A stretch of 64,000 bases of DNA from Geodermatophilus africanus. Its GTDB lineage: Bacteria > Actinomycetota > Actinomycetes > Mycobacteriales > Geodermatophilaceae. Under the pieces are notes generated by a model, which saw only the letters and a list, made by a program, of their open reading frames with translations, was not told where the DNA came from and made no database searches. Of the stretch, positions 32,526 to 42,337 are shown in pieces. Location: NCBI RefSeq assembly GCF_900107105.1, contig NZ_FNOT01000008.1, positions 124,001 through 188,000 of the forward strand, given 5' to 3'. The position numbers and the translations under genes are program-made. How positions within the stretch are numbered: position 1 is the stretch's first letter; every line of letters starts with the position of its first letter.

Positions 32526-33914
32526 ATGAGCCTCGCGCTGCGCTACGCGGCCCGGTCCGACCGCGGCCTGGTCCGCGGCAACAACCAGGACTCGGTGTAC
32601 GCCGGGCCCCGGCTGCTCGCCGTCGCCGACGGCATGGGTGGCCACGCGGCCGGCGACGTCGCCAGCAAGGTCGTCATCGCGGCGCTGGAGCACCTGGACG
32701 ACGACGCGCCCTCCGGCGACATGCTGCAGGCGCTGCGCGAGGCGGTGTTCGACGGCAGCGAGCACCTGCGCGAGGTGATCCGCGAGTCCCCGCAGCTGGA
32801 GGGCATGGGCACCACGCTCACCGCCGTCCTGTTCGCCGGCGGCCGGCTGGCGCTGTGCCACGTCGGCGACTCGCGCGCCTACCTGCTGCGCGACGGCGTC
32901 CTGCAGCAGATCACCCACGACGACACGTTCGTCCAGACGCTGATCGACGACGGGCGCATCACGCCCGAGGAGGCCAACCACCACCCGCAACGCTCGCTGC
33001 TGCTGCGCGCGCTCAACGGGCAGGACGTCGACCCCGACCTGTCGATGCGGGAGGCGCGCGCCGGCGACCGCTACCTGCTCTGCTCCGACGGCCTGTCCGG
33101 GGTGGTCAGCGAGGAGACCCTCGCCGAGGCCCTGCAGGACCCCGACCCGCAGTCGACCGCCGACCGGCTCGTCGAGCTGGCGCTGCGCAGCGGCGGACCG
33201 GACAACATCACCGTCATCGTGGCCGACGTCGTCGAGGACAACGGCGGCGCGCTGATGGACCCGGTGGTCGACGGCGCCGCGGGCGACAACGTTGGTCAGC
33301 GCGCGGTCGACCCCCGCTCGGCCGCCGGGCGGGCCGCGCTGGCCGACCCCCGGCCGGAGCCCCCCGCCTCCGCCGCGCCGGTGGCGGTCGCGCCGCCGCC
33401 GGGCCGCCGCCGGCGCCGGCTGCTCGGGGCGCTGGCCACCGTCGTCCTGCTGGGCGCCGCCGCCGTGGGCGCCTACCTGTGGGTGCTGTCCAACTGGTTC
33501 GTCGGCGTGCAGGACAACGCGGACGGCGTGCGCGTGACCGTCTTCCGGGGCCTGGACACCTCGCTGCTGGGCATGGACCTCAACCGGGTCGCCGACGTCA
33601 CCGACCTGCCCGTCGCCGACCTCACGCCGGCGGCCGCCAGCAAGGTGCAGCGCGGCATCGACGCCACCGACGGCGAGCACGCCGAGCGCATCGTCTCCAT
33701 GCTGCGCGAGCAGCGGCTGCCGCTGTGCCCGAGCGGCGAGGAGGAGCCCGAGCCGCCCGCGCCGACCACGGCACCGGCCCCCACGCCGGCGCCGGACGGT
33801 GCGGCGCCGACCGACGCCGCACCCACCCCGCCCGAGCCGACGACCCCCGCGCCGACGTCGCAGCGCGCCACGGCGACGCCGGAGCCCGGGGTGGACTGCC
33901 GGGAGGAGGAGTGA
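32526..33914 (+). CDS. pstP: PstP: PP2C-type Ser/Thr phosphatase
   Basis: This 462-residue membrane phosphatase reverses PknA/PknB phosphorylation. The catalytic domain (about 1-240) has the metal motifs NNQDSV, VADGMGGHAAGD, HVGDSRAYLLRDG, LCSDGLSG and GGPDNITVIV. A Pro/Ala linker, one transmembrane helix (LLGALATVVLLGAAAVGAYL) and an extracytoplasmic domain with a Pro/Thr/Ala tail follow. The final TGA shares bases with the GTG of rodA (GTGA). Confidence 0.95.
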   Translation: MSLALRYAARSDRGLVRGNNQDSVYAGPRLLAVADGMGGHAAGDVASKVVIAALEHLDDDAPSGDMLQALREAVFDGSEHLREVIRESPQLEGMGTTLTAVLFAGGRLALCHVGDSRAYLLRDGVLQQITHDDTFVQTLIDDGRITPEEANHHPQRSLLLRALNGQDVDPDLSMREARAGDRYLLCSDGLSGVVSEETLAEALQDPDPQSTADRLVELALRSGGPDNITVIVADVVEDNGGALMDPVVDGAAGDNVGQRAVDPRSAAGRAALADPRPEPPASAAPVAVAPPPGRRRRRLLGALATVVLLGAAAVGAYLWVLSNWFVGVQDNADGVRVTVFRGLDTSLLGMDLNRVADVTDLPVADLTPAAASKVQRGIDATDGEHAERIVSMLREQRLPLCPSGEEEPEPPAPTTAPAPTPAPDGAAPTDAAPTPPEPTTPAPTSQRATATPEPGVDCREEE

Positions 33915-35332
33915 CGGCCGGCCCGACGACCGACCCGCGCGCCGCGGCGCCGGGGACGGCGACCCCGCCCAAGCGCCGCAACACCGAGCTGGCGCTGCTC
34001 GGCTTCGCCGTCGTCATCACGCTGGTCGCGCAGGCGATCGTCGACCTCACCGTCACCGGTTCGCTGACCGCGGAGCTGGCCACCTTCGGGCTGTGGTTCA
34101 CCGCCCTGTGGGCCGTCGCCCACCTCGTCGTCCGCCGGTGGGCGCCCTACGCCGACCCGCTGCTGCTGCCCTCGGTCGCCCTGCTGGTCGGCCTCGGGCT
34201 GTCGTTCATCCACCGGCTCGACCTGGCCGCCCAGCAGGCCGGCAGCTCGGTCAGCCGGGAGGACGCCCCGATCCAGCTGGTGTGGGCCACGCTGGGCATG
34301 GTCCTGTTCGTCGGCGTGCTGCTGGTGCTGCGCGACCACCGGCTGCTGTCCCGGTTCGCCTACACGCTGGCTCTCGTGGGCCTGGTGCTGCTGGCGATCC
34401 CGGCGGTGCTGCCGTCGTCCCTCTCGGAGGTCAACGGCGCGAAGATCTGGATCCGGGTGGCCGGCTTCAGCATCCAGCCGGGCGAGTTCGCCAAGATCTG
34501 CCTGACCGTGTTCTTCGCCGCCTACCTGGTCGACAAGCGGGACGTCCTGGCGCTGGCCAGCCGCCGGGTGATGGGCCTGGAACTGCCGCGGGGACGCGAC
34601 CTCGGCCCGGTGCTGGTCGCCTGGATGCTGTCGATCCTGGTGCTCGTCTTCGAGCGCGACCTGGGCAGCTCGCTGCTGCTGTTCGGCATCTTCGTAGTGA
34701 TGCTCTACGTGGCCACCGAGCGGGCCAGCTGGCTGCTCATCGGCCTGGGCCTGTTCGCCGCTGGCGCGCTCGTCGCGTACCAGATCTTCGGCCACGTGCA
34801 GCAGCGCGTGGACTCCTGGTTGGACCCCTTCGCGTACTACGACGGCTCCGGCTTCCAGGTGGCGCAGGCGCTGTTCGGCCTGGGCACCGGCGGGCTGTTC
34901 GGCGCCGGGCTGGGCGGCGGCCGCCCCGACCAGGTCCCGGTCGCTAAGAGCGACTTCATCGCCGCCGCGGTCGGTGAGGAGCTGGGCCTGTTCGGCCTGG
35001 TCGCGGTGATCATCGTCTACCTGGTGCTCGTCGAGCGCGGGCTGCGCACCTCGCTGATCTGCCGGGACGCGTTCGGCAAGCTGCTGGCCGCGGGCCTGGC
35101 CTTCGCGATCGCCTGGCAGGTCTTCGTCGTCCTCGGCGGGGTCACCGGCCTGCTGCCGCTGACCGGCCTGACCACGCCGTTCCTCGCCTACGGCGGCTCG
35201 TCGCTGGTGGCCAACTTCGTGCTGGTCGCCCTCCTGGTGCGGATCAGCGACGCCGCCCGCCGCCCGGCCGCCCCCACCGGCCCGCCCAAACCCGCGCTCG
35301 GTGACGCCCCGACCGAGGTGGTGCAGACGTGA
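33911..35332 (+). CDS. rodA: RodA: SEDS peptidoglycan glycosyltransferase
   Basis: This 473-residue multi-pass (about ten to twelve helices) FtsW/RodA/SpoVE-family polymerase makes glycan strands from lipid II, together with the transpeptidase encoded next. Signature segments: PGEFAKICLTVFFAAYLVDK, ERDLGSSLLLFGIF, an extracellular KSDFIAAAVGEELGL and a closing TPFLAYGGSSLVANF. A four-base GTGA overlap joins it to pstP on one side and another to pbpA on the other. Confidence 0.95.
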   Translation: MTAGPTTDPRAAAPGTATPPKRRNTELALLGFAVVITLVAQAIVDLTVTGSLTAELATFGLWFTALWAVAHLVVRRWAPYADPLLLPSVALLVGLGLSFIHRLDLAAQQAGSSVSREDAPIQLVWATLGMVLFVGVLLVLRDHRLLSRFAYTLALVGLVLLAIPAVLPSSLSEVNGAKIWIRVAGFSIQPGEFAKICLTVFFAAYLVDKRDVLALASRRVMGLELPRGRDLGPVLVAWMLSILVLVFERDLGSSLLLFGIFVVMLYVATERASWLLIGLGLFAAGALVAYQIFGHVQQRVDSWLDPFAYYDGSGFQVAQALFGLGTGGLFGAGLGGGRPDQVPVAKSDFIAAAVGEELGLFGLVAVIIVYLVLVERGLRTSLICRDAFGKLLAAGLAFAIAWQVFVVLGGVTGLLPLTGLTTPFLAYGGSSLVANFVLVALLVRISDAARRPAAPTGPPKPALGDAPTEVVQT

Positions 35333-36771
35333 ACGCCCCGCTGCGCCGTGTCGCGATCAGCGTGCTCGTGCTCTTCACGCTGCTGATCGTCAACGTCAAC
35401 GTCATCCAGGTCGTCCGCTCCGACGAGCTGCGCTCCGACGGCCGCAACACCCGCGTGCTCGTCGAGGAGTACGACAGCGAGCGGGGCTCGATGGTCGTCG
35501 GCGGTACCGAGGTCGCCAACTCGGTCCCGACCGACGACCAGCTGACCTACCTCCGGCAGTACGCGAACGGCCCGGTGTACGCCCCGGTCACCGGCTACTA
35601 CTCCCTGGTGTACGGCAACTGGCAGTTGGAGCGGGCCGCCGACGACGTGCTCTCCGGCGACGACGCCCGGCTGTTCACCCGGCGGCTGGCCGACCTGTTC
35701 ACCGGGCGGGACCCCTCCGGCGGCGACGTCGTCCTGACCCTGGACACCGCGGTGCAGGAGACGGCGATGGCCGGGCTCGAGGGGGTCACCGGCGCGGTCG
35801 TCGCCCTGGACCCCTCGACCGGGGCGGTGCTCGGCCTGGCGAGCACCCCGACGTACGACCCGAACCAGCTCTCCAGCCACGAACCGGCCGCGATCCGCGA
35901 GTACGCCGAAGGGCTCGAGGCGCTGGAGATCGACCCGCGGCTGAACCGGGCGATCGACGCGCGCTACTCACCCGGCTCGATCTTCAAGGTGGTCGTGTCG
36001 GCCGCTGCGCTGGCCGACGGCCAGTACACGTCCGACACCGTCATCCCGGCCCCTCAGGAGCTGGTCCTGCCGGGCACCTCGACGCCGCTGGAGAACTTCG
36101 GCGGCTCGGCGTGCGACCCGAGCGGCCGGCAGAGCCTGCTGGACGCCCTGACCGTCTCCTGCAACACCGCCTTCGCCCAGCTGGGCATCGACCTCGGCGA
36201 GGACCGCGTGCGGCAGATGGCCGAGGCGTTCGGCATCGACGGCGAGGGCTTCGACATCCCGCTGACCGTCGCGGACAGCACCCTCGGCGAGATCGAGAAC
36301 GACGCCCAGCTCGGGGTCAGCTCGATCGGCCAGCAGGACGTGCAGCTCACCCCGCTGCAGGCGGCGATGATCGCCTCCGCGGTGGCCAACGACGGGACGC
36401 TGATGAGCCCCTACCTCGTCGACCAGGTGCGCGCGCCCGACCTGTCGGTCATCGACCAGACCGACCCCGAGGAGCTCAGCGAGCCGGTCTCGGCCGAGGT
36501 CGCCGACCAGCTGACCGAGATGATGACCAGCGTCGTGGAGAACGGCAGCGGTCGCCGGGCCCGGATCCCCGGCGTCACGGTCGCCGGCAAGACGGGGACG
36601 GCGGAGAACGCCGGGCCCGATCACAACTGGTTCATCGGGTTCGCCCCCGCCGACGACCCGCAGATCGCCGTGGCGGTCTTCGTGGCCAACGGCGGCGGCA
36701 CGGGCGGCGACGTCTCCGCCCCCATCGCCCGGGACGTCATGCAGGCCTACCTCGACGGGCAGGGCGGCTGA
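35329..36771 (+). CDS. pbpA: PbpA: class B penicillin-binding protein
   Basis: This 480-residue D,D-transpeptidase has one N-terminal membrane helix (VAISVLVLFTLLIVNVNVIQ). The catalytic domain carries Ser217 and Lys220 (SPGSIFK), Ser277 in SCN, and Lys421 in KTG. It cross-links peptidoglycan made by RodA. GTG 35329 overlaps the rodA stop; its own TGA shares one base with the ATG of the kinase downstream. Confidence 0.95.
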   Translation: MNAPLRRVAISVLVLFTLLIVNVNVIQVVRSDELRSDGRNTRVLVEEYDSERGSMVVGGTEVANSVPTDDQLTYLRQYANGPVYAPVTGYYSLVYGNWQLERAADDVLSGDDARLFTRRLADLFTGRDPSGGDVVLTLDTAVQETAMAGLEGVTGAVVALDPSTGAVLGLASTPTYDPNQLSSHEPAAIREYAEGLEALEIDPRLNRAIDARYSPGSIFKVVVSAAALADGQYTSDTVIPAPQELVLPGTSTPLENFGGSACDPSGRQSLLDALTVSCNTAFAQLGIDLGEDRVRQMAEAFGIDGEGFDIPLTVADSTLGEIENDAQLGVSSIGQQDVQLTPLQAAMIASAVANDGTLMSPYLVDQVRAPDLSVIDQTDPEELSEPVSAEVADQLTEMMTSVVENGSGRRARIPGVTVAGKTGTAENAGPDHNWFIGFAPADDPQIAVAVFVANGGGTGGDVSAPIARDVMQAYLDGQGG

Positions 36772-38573
36772 TGACACTGTCGACCGGGACGATCCTCGCC
36801 GGCCGCTACGAGATCACCGCACCCATCGCCACCGGCGGTATGGGCGAGGTGTGGCGGGCGCGGGACCGCGTCCTCGACCGCGAGGTCGCCGCCAAGGTGC
36901 TCCGCAGCGAGTTCACCGGCGACCCGAGCTTCGTGGCCCGCTTCCGCAACGAGGCGCGGCACACGGCGGCGCTCTCCCACCCCAACATCGCGTCGGTCTA
37001 CGACTACGGCGAGACCCTAGACGAGCGCGGCAGCCAGCTGGCCTTCCTCGTCATGGAGCTGGTCGAGGGCAAGCCGCTGGTCACGATCCTCCACGAGGAG
37101 GGCAAGCTCCCGGTCGACTGGACGCTGCACGTGCTCGGCCAGGCGGCCGACGGGCTCTCGGCGGCCCACCACGCCGGCGTCGTCCACCGCGACATCAAGC
37201 CGGGCAACCTCATCGTGCGCCCCGACGGCGTGGTGAAGCTGACCGACTTCGGCATCGCGCGCGCCCGCGACGCCACACCGCTGACCCGCACCGGCATGGT
37301 CGTGGGCACCGCCCAGTACCTCTCCCCCGAGCAGGCGCAGGGCTTCGAGGTCACCGCCGCCTCCGACGTGTACTCCCTCGGCGTCGTCGGCTACGAGTGC
37401 CTGACCGGCGGCCGGCCCTTCGACGGGACGTCGCAGGTGGCCGTCGCGCTGGCACACATCAACCGCCCGCCGCCGCCGCTGCCGGCCAACGTCCCGCCGG
37501 CCGTGCGGCTGCTCATCGAGCGCGCCCTCGCCAAGGACCCGGCCGACCGCTTCGCCGACGGCGCCGCCTTCGCCGCCGCGGTCCGGTCGGTGGCCTCCGG
37601 CAACGGCCTCGCCCCCGCCGCCGGGGCCGCCACGACCCCGCCGTACCCGCAGGGGGCGGGCACCGCGCAGACCGAGGTCGTCGACGACCTCGCCGACTCC
37701 CGCACCCAGGTGCTGGGTGCCGCCTCCGCCGGCGGAGCCGCCGTGACCGGCGCGCGCACGTCGGCGGGCGCGATGCCACCGCTGCGCCGTACCAGCGACG
37801 ACGACGAGGACAGCCGGTACGCCGCACCGCCTCCGGACGACGACCGCCGTCGCGGGCCCTGGGTGTGGCTGGTCGCCGGGCTGCTGCTGCTCGCGCTGCT
37901 GGGTGGCGGGGTGTGGGCCCTGACCCGCGGCGACGACGCCGCGACGAACGACGACGCCGCCCCCACCACCTCGGCGCGCGCCACCTCGGACCCGGCCGCC
38001 GAGACCGTGTTCGTCGACAGCGCCGGCTACGTCGGCGAGCCCGTCGACGACATCGAGCAGGCCCTCACCGACGATGGACTCCAGGTCGTGACGGAGGAGG
38101 CCACCGCCGCGCAGCTGGCCGAGCTGGGCCAGGCGCTGGACGCGGGCGACGTCGTCACCACCGACCCGTTCGCCCAGGACGTGGCGCTGGGCTCCACCGT
38201 CACGCTCTACTACGCCGCCGACGACTTCGCGCCCGGCACGGGGGACGAGGACCCCGGCACCACGGACGAGCCCCCGGCCCAGCAGACCACCCAGGCCCCG
38301 CCGCAGACGACCGCCCCGGCCCCGAACACCTCGCGTGGCAACGCGACGACCTCGTCCGCGCCCGCGCCTGCGCCGAGCACGTCTGCCTCCACCGCCACGA
38401 CGCCGAGCCGGCCCGCCGACGAGGACGAGGAGGACGCAGCGCCCGGCACGCCGGCGCCCGAGCCCCAACCGGGTGCGCCGGTCCCCGACGGTGCGGGTGG
38501 CGGCGCCGGCCGGGGTCCGGACGAGGACCCGGGCCAGGCAGCGGGGCAGCTGGACACGGACCCGGCCGGGTGA
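36771..38573 (+). CDS. pknA: PknA-position Ser/Thr kinase with one PASTA domain
   Basis: This 600-residue Hanks-type kinase occupies the pknA slot. It has Lys42 (VAAKVLR), HRDIKPGN with Asp141, DFGIAR at 159-164, and a GTAQYLSPEQA activation segment. A transmembrane helix near 361-385 is followed by one PASTA-like module (about 413-480) and a Thr/Pro/Ala tail. Mycobacterial PknA lacks PASTA, so the extra domain is a difference. The body is closer to the two kinases at 1077-4220 than to PknB. Its ATG overlaps the pbpA stop by one base. Confidence 0.85.
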   Translation: MTLSTGTILAGRYEITAPIATGGMGEVWRARDRVLDREVAAKVLRSEFTGDPSFVARFRNEARHTAALSHPNIASVYDYGETLDERGSQLAFLVMELVEGKPLVTILHEEGKLPVDWTLHVLGQAADGLSAAHHAGVVHRDIKPGNLIVRPDGVVKLTDFGIARARDATPLTRTGMVVGTAQYLSPEQAQGFEVTAASDVYSLGVVGYECLTGGRPFDGTSQVAVALAHINRPPPPLPANVPPAVRLLIERALAKDPADRFADGAAFAAAVRSVASGNGLAPAAGAATTPPYPQGAGTAQTEVVDDLADSRTQVLGAASAGGAAVTGARTSAGAMPPLRRTSDDDEDSRYAAPPPDDDRRRGPWVWLVAGLLLLALLGGGVWALTRGDDAATNDDAAPTTSARATSDPAAETVFVDSAGYVGEPVDDIEQALTDDGLQVVTEEATAAQLAELGQALDAGDVVTTDPFAQDVALGSTVTLYYAADDFAPGTGDEDPGTTDEPPAQQTTQAPPQTTAPAPNTSRGNATTSSAPAPAPSTSASTATTPSRPADEDEEDAAPGTPAPEPQPGAPVPDGAGGGAGRGPDEDPGQAAGQLDTDPAG

Positions 38574-38700
38574 CCGTCCTCCCTCGCGCCGCCCAGGTCC
38601 GGCCGGCCGCGGCGGTTACGCTGCCCGGCGGCCCGCCCGTCCGCTGCGCTCGGCCGGGCCGCGCCCGGACGCAGGACTGCACCGCCCGAGAGGACCTCCG
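38574..38700 (+). promoter_or_regulatory. Gap before pknB, possible own promoter
   Basis: This 127-bp space interrupts an otherwise fused operon. TTACGCT near 38616 is a weak -10 candidate, and GAGAGGACC precedes the ATG as ribosome site. A separate promoter for pknB is plausible. Confidence 0.3.
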
Positions 38701-40635
38701 ATGACCACGCCTCCAGTGCTCGGCGAGCGCTACGAGATCGGCGGGGTGCTCGGCCGCGGCGGCATGGCCGAGGTGCACCGCGGCCGCGACCTGCGCCTCG
38801 GCCGCGAGGTGGCAGTCAAGGTGCTCCGCAGCGACCTCGCCCGCGACCCCTCCTTCCAGGTCCGCTTCCGCCGAGAGGCGCAGGCCGCGGCCTCGCTGAA
38901 CCACCCGGCGATCGTCGCCGTCTACGACACCGGTGAGGACCGCTCGTCGAGCGGCGCGACGCCGTACATCGTCATGGAGTACGTCGAGGGCGAGACCCTG
39001 CGCGACGTGCTGCGCCGGGAGGGCGTGCTCTCCCCGGAGCGGGCGATGACCTTCGCGGCCGACATCTGCGCCGCCCTGGACTTCAGCCACCGCAACGGCA
39101 TCGTGCACCGCGACGTCAAGCCCGGCAACGTGATGATCACGCCCGAGGGCACGGTCAAGGTCATGGACTTCGGCATCGCCCGCGCGGTGTCGGACTCCGC
39201 GGCCACCATGACCTCCACCGCCGCGGTGATAGGGACCGCCCAGTACCTCTCCCCCGAGCAGGCCCGCGGCGAGAGCGTCGACGCCCGCTCGGACGTCTAC
39301 TCGGTCGGCTGCCTCCTCTACGAGCTGGTCACGGGCGCCCCGCCGTTCACCGGCGACTCCCCGGTCTCGGTGGCCTACCAGCACGTCCGCGAGGACCCGA
39401 GGCTGCCGTCGTCGGTCAACCCGGGGATCCCCGCGGACCTCGACGCCATCCTGCTCAAGGCGCTGAGCAAGAACCCGGCCAACCGCTACCAGTCGGCCGC
39501 GGAGATGCGCAACGACCTGCTGCGGTCGCTCGCCGGCCAGCGGGTCGAGGCCACGCCGGTGATGGGCGACGCCGAGAAGACCGCCATCATCGGTGCCCCG
39601 CCCGGCGGGTACGGCGACGGCGACTGGGACGACGAGGACGACGGCAAGCGCCGGCGCAACCGCGTCATCGCCGCGGTGATCGCCAGCCTGCTGATCATCG
39701 GCGGCGTCGTCGCCGTGGCGCTGCTGGTCAACTCCGGCGACGACGAGCCCGCGGCCGAACCCACGGCGACGCAGGTGAGCGTGCCGAACGTCGCGGGGCA
39801 GGACCAAGCGACGGCGACCCAGAATCTCGAGGCCGCCGGGCTGACCGTCGGCGAGGTGACCCAGCAGGTCACCCAGGACGTGTCCCAGGAGGGCACCGTG
39901 CTGGGCACCGACCCGTCCAGCGGCACCCAGGTGGCCGAGGGGACCGCCGTCGACCTGGCCGTCGGCGTCGGACCGGACACGGTCGAGGTCCCGGCCGTCG
40001 TCGGGCTGGACGTCGACCGCGCCGAGACGACGCTGGGGAACGCGGGCTTCTCGGATGTGCAGACCGAGGAGATCGACTCCCTCTCCCCCGCCGACCAGGT
40101 CGTCGACGTCAGCCCCGGTGAGGGCCAGTCGGTCGACCCGAGCACCACCGTGACGCTGCAGGTGTCCGACGGCGACGCCGAGGTGCCCGACGTCACCGGC
40201 CAGCAGCAGGCCGCCGCCACCCAGGAGCTGCGGAGCGCGGGGTTCACCAACGTCACGCCCGAGCAGGTCGAGTCCCCGCAGCCCGAGGGCACCGTCATCG
40301 GGACTGACCCCTCCCCCGGCGAGCAGGCCTCCGCGGACGACCCGATCACGCTGCAGGTCTCCAGCGGCCCGGCCGAGGACCCGCGGCCGACCGTGCCGGT
40401 CGTGACGAACCAGCCGTCTGCCGCGGCGGCCGTCAGCGCACTCAGGGCGGCCGGCTTCACGAATGTCGGCGTGGTCGACACCGCCGGGAACGAAGCCGAC
40501 CCGTCATCGGCGACCGCGATCGTGGGCACCGACCCGCCTGCCGAGAGCCGGGCCGATGCGAACGACCGCATCCTGCTGGTGATCCAGGTGCCTGAAGCAC
40601 CCACCCCTGGCGGTGACCCGGGCATCGAGGACTAG
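38701..40635 (+). CDS. pknB: PknB: PASTA Ser/Thr protein kinase
   Basis: This 644-residue receptor kinase controls wall growth and division. The catalytic core matches mycobacterial PknB closely, even in numbering: Lys40, Asp138 (HRDVKPGN), Asp156 (DFGIA), with activation-loop Thr171 and Thr173 in TMTSTAAVIGTAQYLSPE. A single membrane helix (about 320-342) is followed by four PASTA modules (about 357-422, 423-490, 491-556 and 557-640) that bind muropeptides or lipid II. A GC-rich hairpin terminator follows the gene. Confidence 0.95.
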   Translation: MTTPPVLGERYEIGGVLGRGGMAEVHRGRDLRLGREVAVKVLRSDLARDPSFQVRFRREAQAAASLNHPAIVAVYDTGEDRSSSGATPYIVMEYVEGETLRDVLRREGVLSPERAMTFAADICAALDFSHRNGIVHRDVKPGNVMITPEGTVKVMDFGIARAVSDSAATMTSTAAVIGTAQYLSPEQARGESVDARSDVYSVGCLLYELVTGAPPFTGDSPVSVAYQHVREDPRLPSSVNPGIPADLDAILLKALSKNPANRYQSAAEMRNDLLRSLAGQRVEATPVMGDAEKTAIIGAPPGGYGDGDWDDEDDGKRRRNRVIAAVIASLLIIGGVVAVALLVNSGDDEPAAEPTATQVSVPNVAGQDQATATQNLEAAGLTVGEVTQQVTQDVSQEGTVLGTDPSSGTQVAEGTAVDLAVGVGPDTVEVPAVVGLDVDRAETTLGNAGFSDVQTEEIDSLSPADQVVDVSPGEGQSVDPSTTVTLQVSDGDAEVPDVTGQQQAAATQELRSAGFTNVTPEQVESPQPEGTVIGTDPSPGEQASADDPITLQVSSGPAEDPRPTVPVVTNQPSAAAAVSALRAAGFTNVGVVDTAGNEADPSSATAIVGTDPPAESRADANDRILLVIQVPEAPTPGGDPGIED

Positions 40636-40675
40636 CGGCAGGACGAGGGCAGGACCCTTCCCCGCAATGGGGAGG

Positions 40676-40706
40676 AGGGCCCTTCCCGCACCGGGGGAAG
40701 GGCCCT
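40676..40706. terminator. Terminator hairpin after pknB
   Basis: GGGCCCTTCCC and GGGAAGGGCCC form an 11-bp stem about 40 bp after the pknB stop. A second, weaker match (GGACCCTTCCCCGC) precedes it. Confidence 0.6.
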
Positions 40707-40716
40707 GCATCGTCCC

Positions 40717-40773
40717 GGCCCCGTCCAGGGGCCCGCCCCGAGCGTGCGAGGGGTGGGGAGGACGGGGTCCTCT
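40717..40773. repeat. Gene-end palindromic repeat, copy 6
   Basis: GGCCCCGTCCAGGGGCCCGC, CGAGCGTGCGAGGGG and GGAGGACGGGGTCCTCT end against the stop codon of the minus-strand glutamine amidotransferase gene. Confidence 0.6.
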
Positions 40774-41430
40774 TCAGCCCGTCGTGGCGACCGTGGTCAG
40801 CCGGTGGGCCGCGGCGCCGGCCGCCTCGACGACGGCCGGGTCGGGCGCCAGGCCACAGGCCTCCAGCCAGGTGGCGAGCATCCGGTGGCCGCCCTCGGTG
40901 AGCACCGACTCGGGGTGGAACTGCACGCCCTCGATGGGCAGCTCGCGGTGCCGCAGCGCCATCACGATGCCCGAGGGCGTCGTCCCGGTGACCTCCAGCT
41001 CGGCGGGCACGGTGTCGCGGTCGACGGCCAGCGAGTGGTACCGGGTGGCGGTGAACGGCGAGGGCAGCCCGGCCAGCACGCCGGCGCCCTCGTGCACCAC
41101 CTGGCTGGTCTTGCCGTGCAGCAGCTCGGGCGCGCGGACGACCTCCGCGCCGAACGCCTCGCCGATCGCCTGGTGGCCCAGGCAGACGCCCAGGACCGGC
41201 GTGCCCGCCTCCGCGGCGGCCCGCACCATCGGCACGGTCACGCCCGCGTCGGTCGGCGTCCCCGGCCCCGGGGAGAGCAGCACCCCGGCCACGTCGAGGT
41301 CGGGCAGCTCGTCGACGGTGACGGCGTCGTTGCGGCGGACGACGCACTCGACGCCCAGCTGGCCCAGGTACTGGACCAGGTTGTAGACGAAGCTGTCGAA
41401 GTTGTCGACGACGAGGACGGGACGGCTCAC
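40774..41430 (-). CDS. trpG: Anthranilate/aminodeoxychorismate synthase glutaminase (TrpG/PabA)
   Basis: This 218-residue class I glutamine amidotransferase has nucleophile Cys83 in GVCLGHQAIG, and VQFHPESVLTEGG supplies the His-Glu pair. LLSPGPGTP forms the oxyanion strand. It passes ammonia to the chorismate-binding partner in tryptophan or folate synthesis. The place between pknB and the DUF881 gene is the same as in mycobacteria. Which of the two products it makes cannot be told. Confidence 0.9.
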   Translation of the reverse strand: MSRPVLVVDNFDSFVYNLVQYLGQLGVECVVRRNDAVTVDELPDLDVAGVLLSPGPGTPTDAGVTVPMVRAAAEAGTPVLGVCLGHQAIGEAFGAEVVRAPELLHGKTSQVVHEGAGVLAGLPSPFTATRYHSLAVDRDTVPAELEVTGTTPSGIVMALRHRELPIEGVQFHPESVLTEGGHRMLATWLEACGLAPDPAVVEAAGAAAHRLTTVATTG

Positions 41431-41446
41431 GCCCCCTGTCTACCAA

Positions 41447-41502
41447 AAGGACCCCGTGCCCCCCACTGCTCGCAAGCTCACAGCGGGACCCTGCACGGGG
41501 CC
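41447..41502. repeat. Gene-end palindromic repeat, copy 7
   Basis: AAGGACCCCGTGCCCCCCAC, CTCGCAAGCTCACAGCGGG and ACCCTGCACGGGGCC fill the 71-bp gap between the DUF881 stop and the trpG start, so transcripts of both minus genes pass through it. Confidence 0.65.
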
Positions 41503-42269
41503 TAACCGGCAGCCGCTGTGGCGTACTCCATGGCCGGCGGGCCCTCGTAGGCCGGCAGCGTGAGCTCCCCGCGCTGCTGGACGGCGAAGCCCAGCCCGAA
41601 GTCCTCGACCGCCTGCTGGAACACCTGGACCTGCGGCGACGCGGCCAGCTGGGCGCGGATCGCGTCGACGTCCCCGATGGCGGTGACCACGAACGGCGGG
41701 GACCAGGTGCGGCCGTGCAGCAGCAGCACGTTGCCGACGCAGCGGACGGCGCTGGTCGCGATGAGCCGCTGGTCCATGATCGCCACTGCGTCCGCGCCGG
41801 CGGCCCACACGGCGTTCACGACGGCCTGCACGTCGGACTGGTGGATGACGACGTCGTCGGGCCGGGCGCCCATGGGCAGCGAGCCGTCGGGCCGCCGCGG
41901 GGCGTCGTCCAGGGTAATCTGCACACCCAGGCCGGTGAGGGCCACCAGACCCGCCGAGAGGGCCCCGGCGTCCCCGGCGTCGCGGGCGGCCGCCACGTCG
42001 CCGTCGCGGGACGCCGCCTGGTCGGTGAGGGCCTGCACCTGCGCCTGCAGCGCCTCCAGCTGCTCCTCCTGCGAGGCGACGGCCTCCTCCCGGGCGGGGA
42101 TGAGGGCGGACAGCTCGGTGGCCTCCCCGCCGCGGAGGTCGGTGCCCTGCGCGGTCTGGCTGGAGGTGGCGAACAGCAGCCCCGCGGCCAGCGCCACCAC
42201 GGGCACGAGGGCGGCCCAGGCGGTACCCCCACGGGTCATCCGCAGGCGCAGGGTGCGGGCTGTGGCCAC
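41502..42269 (-). CDS. DUF881 family membrane protein
   Basis: This 255-residue protein has one N-terminal membrane helix (AALVPVVALAAGLLFATSS), a coiled-coil (about 55-95, ASQEEQLEALQAQVQALTDQ), then the DUF881 core (GLGVQITLDDAP, VIHQSDVQAVVNAVWAAGAD, AVRCVGNVLLLHGR). It has the same place as Rv0012 of mycobacteria and is thought to belong to the division/wall cluster; biochemical role unknown. It diverges from crgA. Confidence 0.85.
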   Translation of the reverse strand: MATARTLRLRMTRGGTAWAALVPVVALAAGLLFATSSQTAQGTDLRGGEATELSALIPAREEAVASQEEQLEALQAQVQALTDQAASRDGDVAAARDAGDAGALSAGLVALTGLGVQITLDDAPRRPDGSLPMGARPDDVVIHQSDVQAVVNAVWAAGADAVAIMDQRLIATSAVRCVGNVLLLHGRTWSPPFVVTAIGDVDAIRAQLAASPQVQVFQQAVEDFGLGFAVQQRGELTLPAYEGPPAMEYATAAAG

Positions 42270-42298
42270 ACCCGCAGCTTAGGCTGGGGAACCGTCAC

Positions 42299-42320
42299 GG
42301 CCGGTCGCGACGGACCGGCC
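42299..42320. promoter_or_regulatory. Dyad in the DUF881/crgA divergent promoter
   Basis: GGCCGGTC-N6-GACCGGCC has 8-bp perfect arms and lies 18 bp upstream of the crgA start. It may be a shared operator or a leader hairpin. Confidence 0.35.
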
Positions 42321-42337
42321 CCGGAGGGAGTCCATCG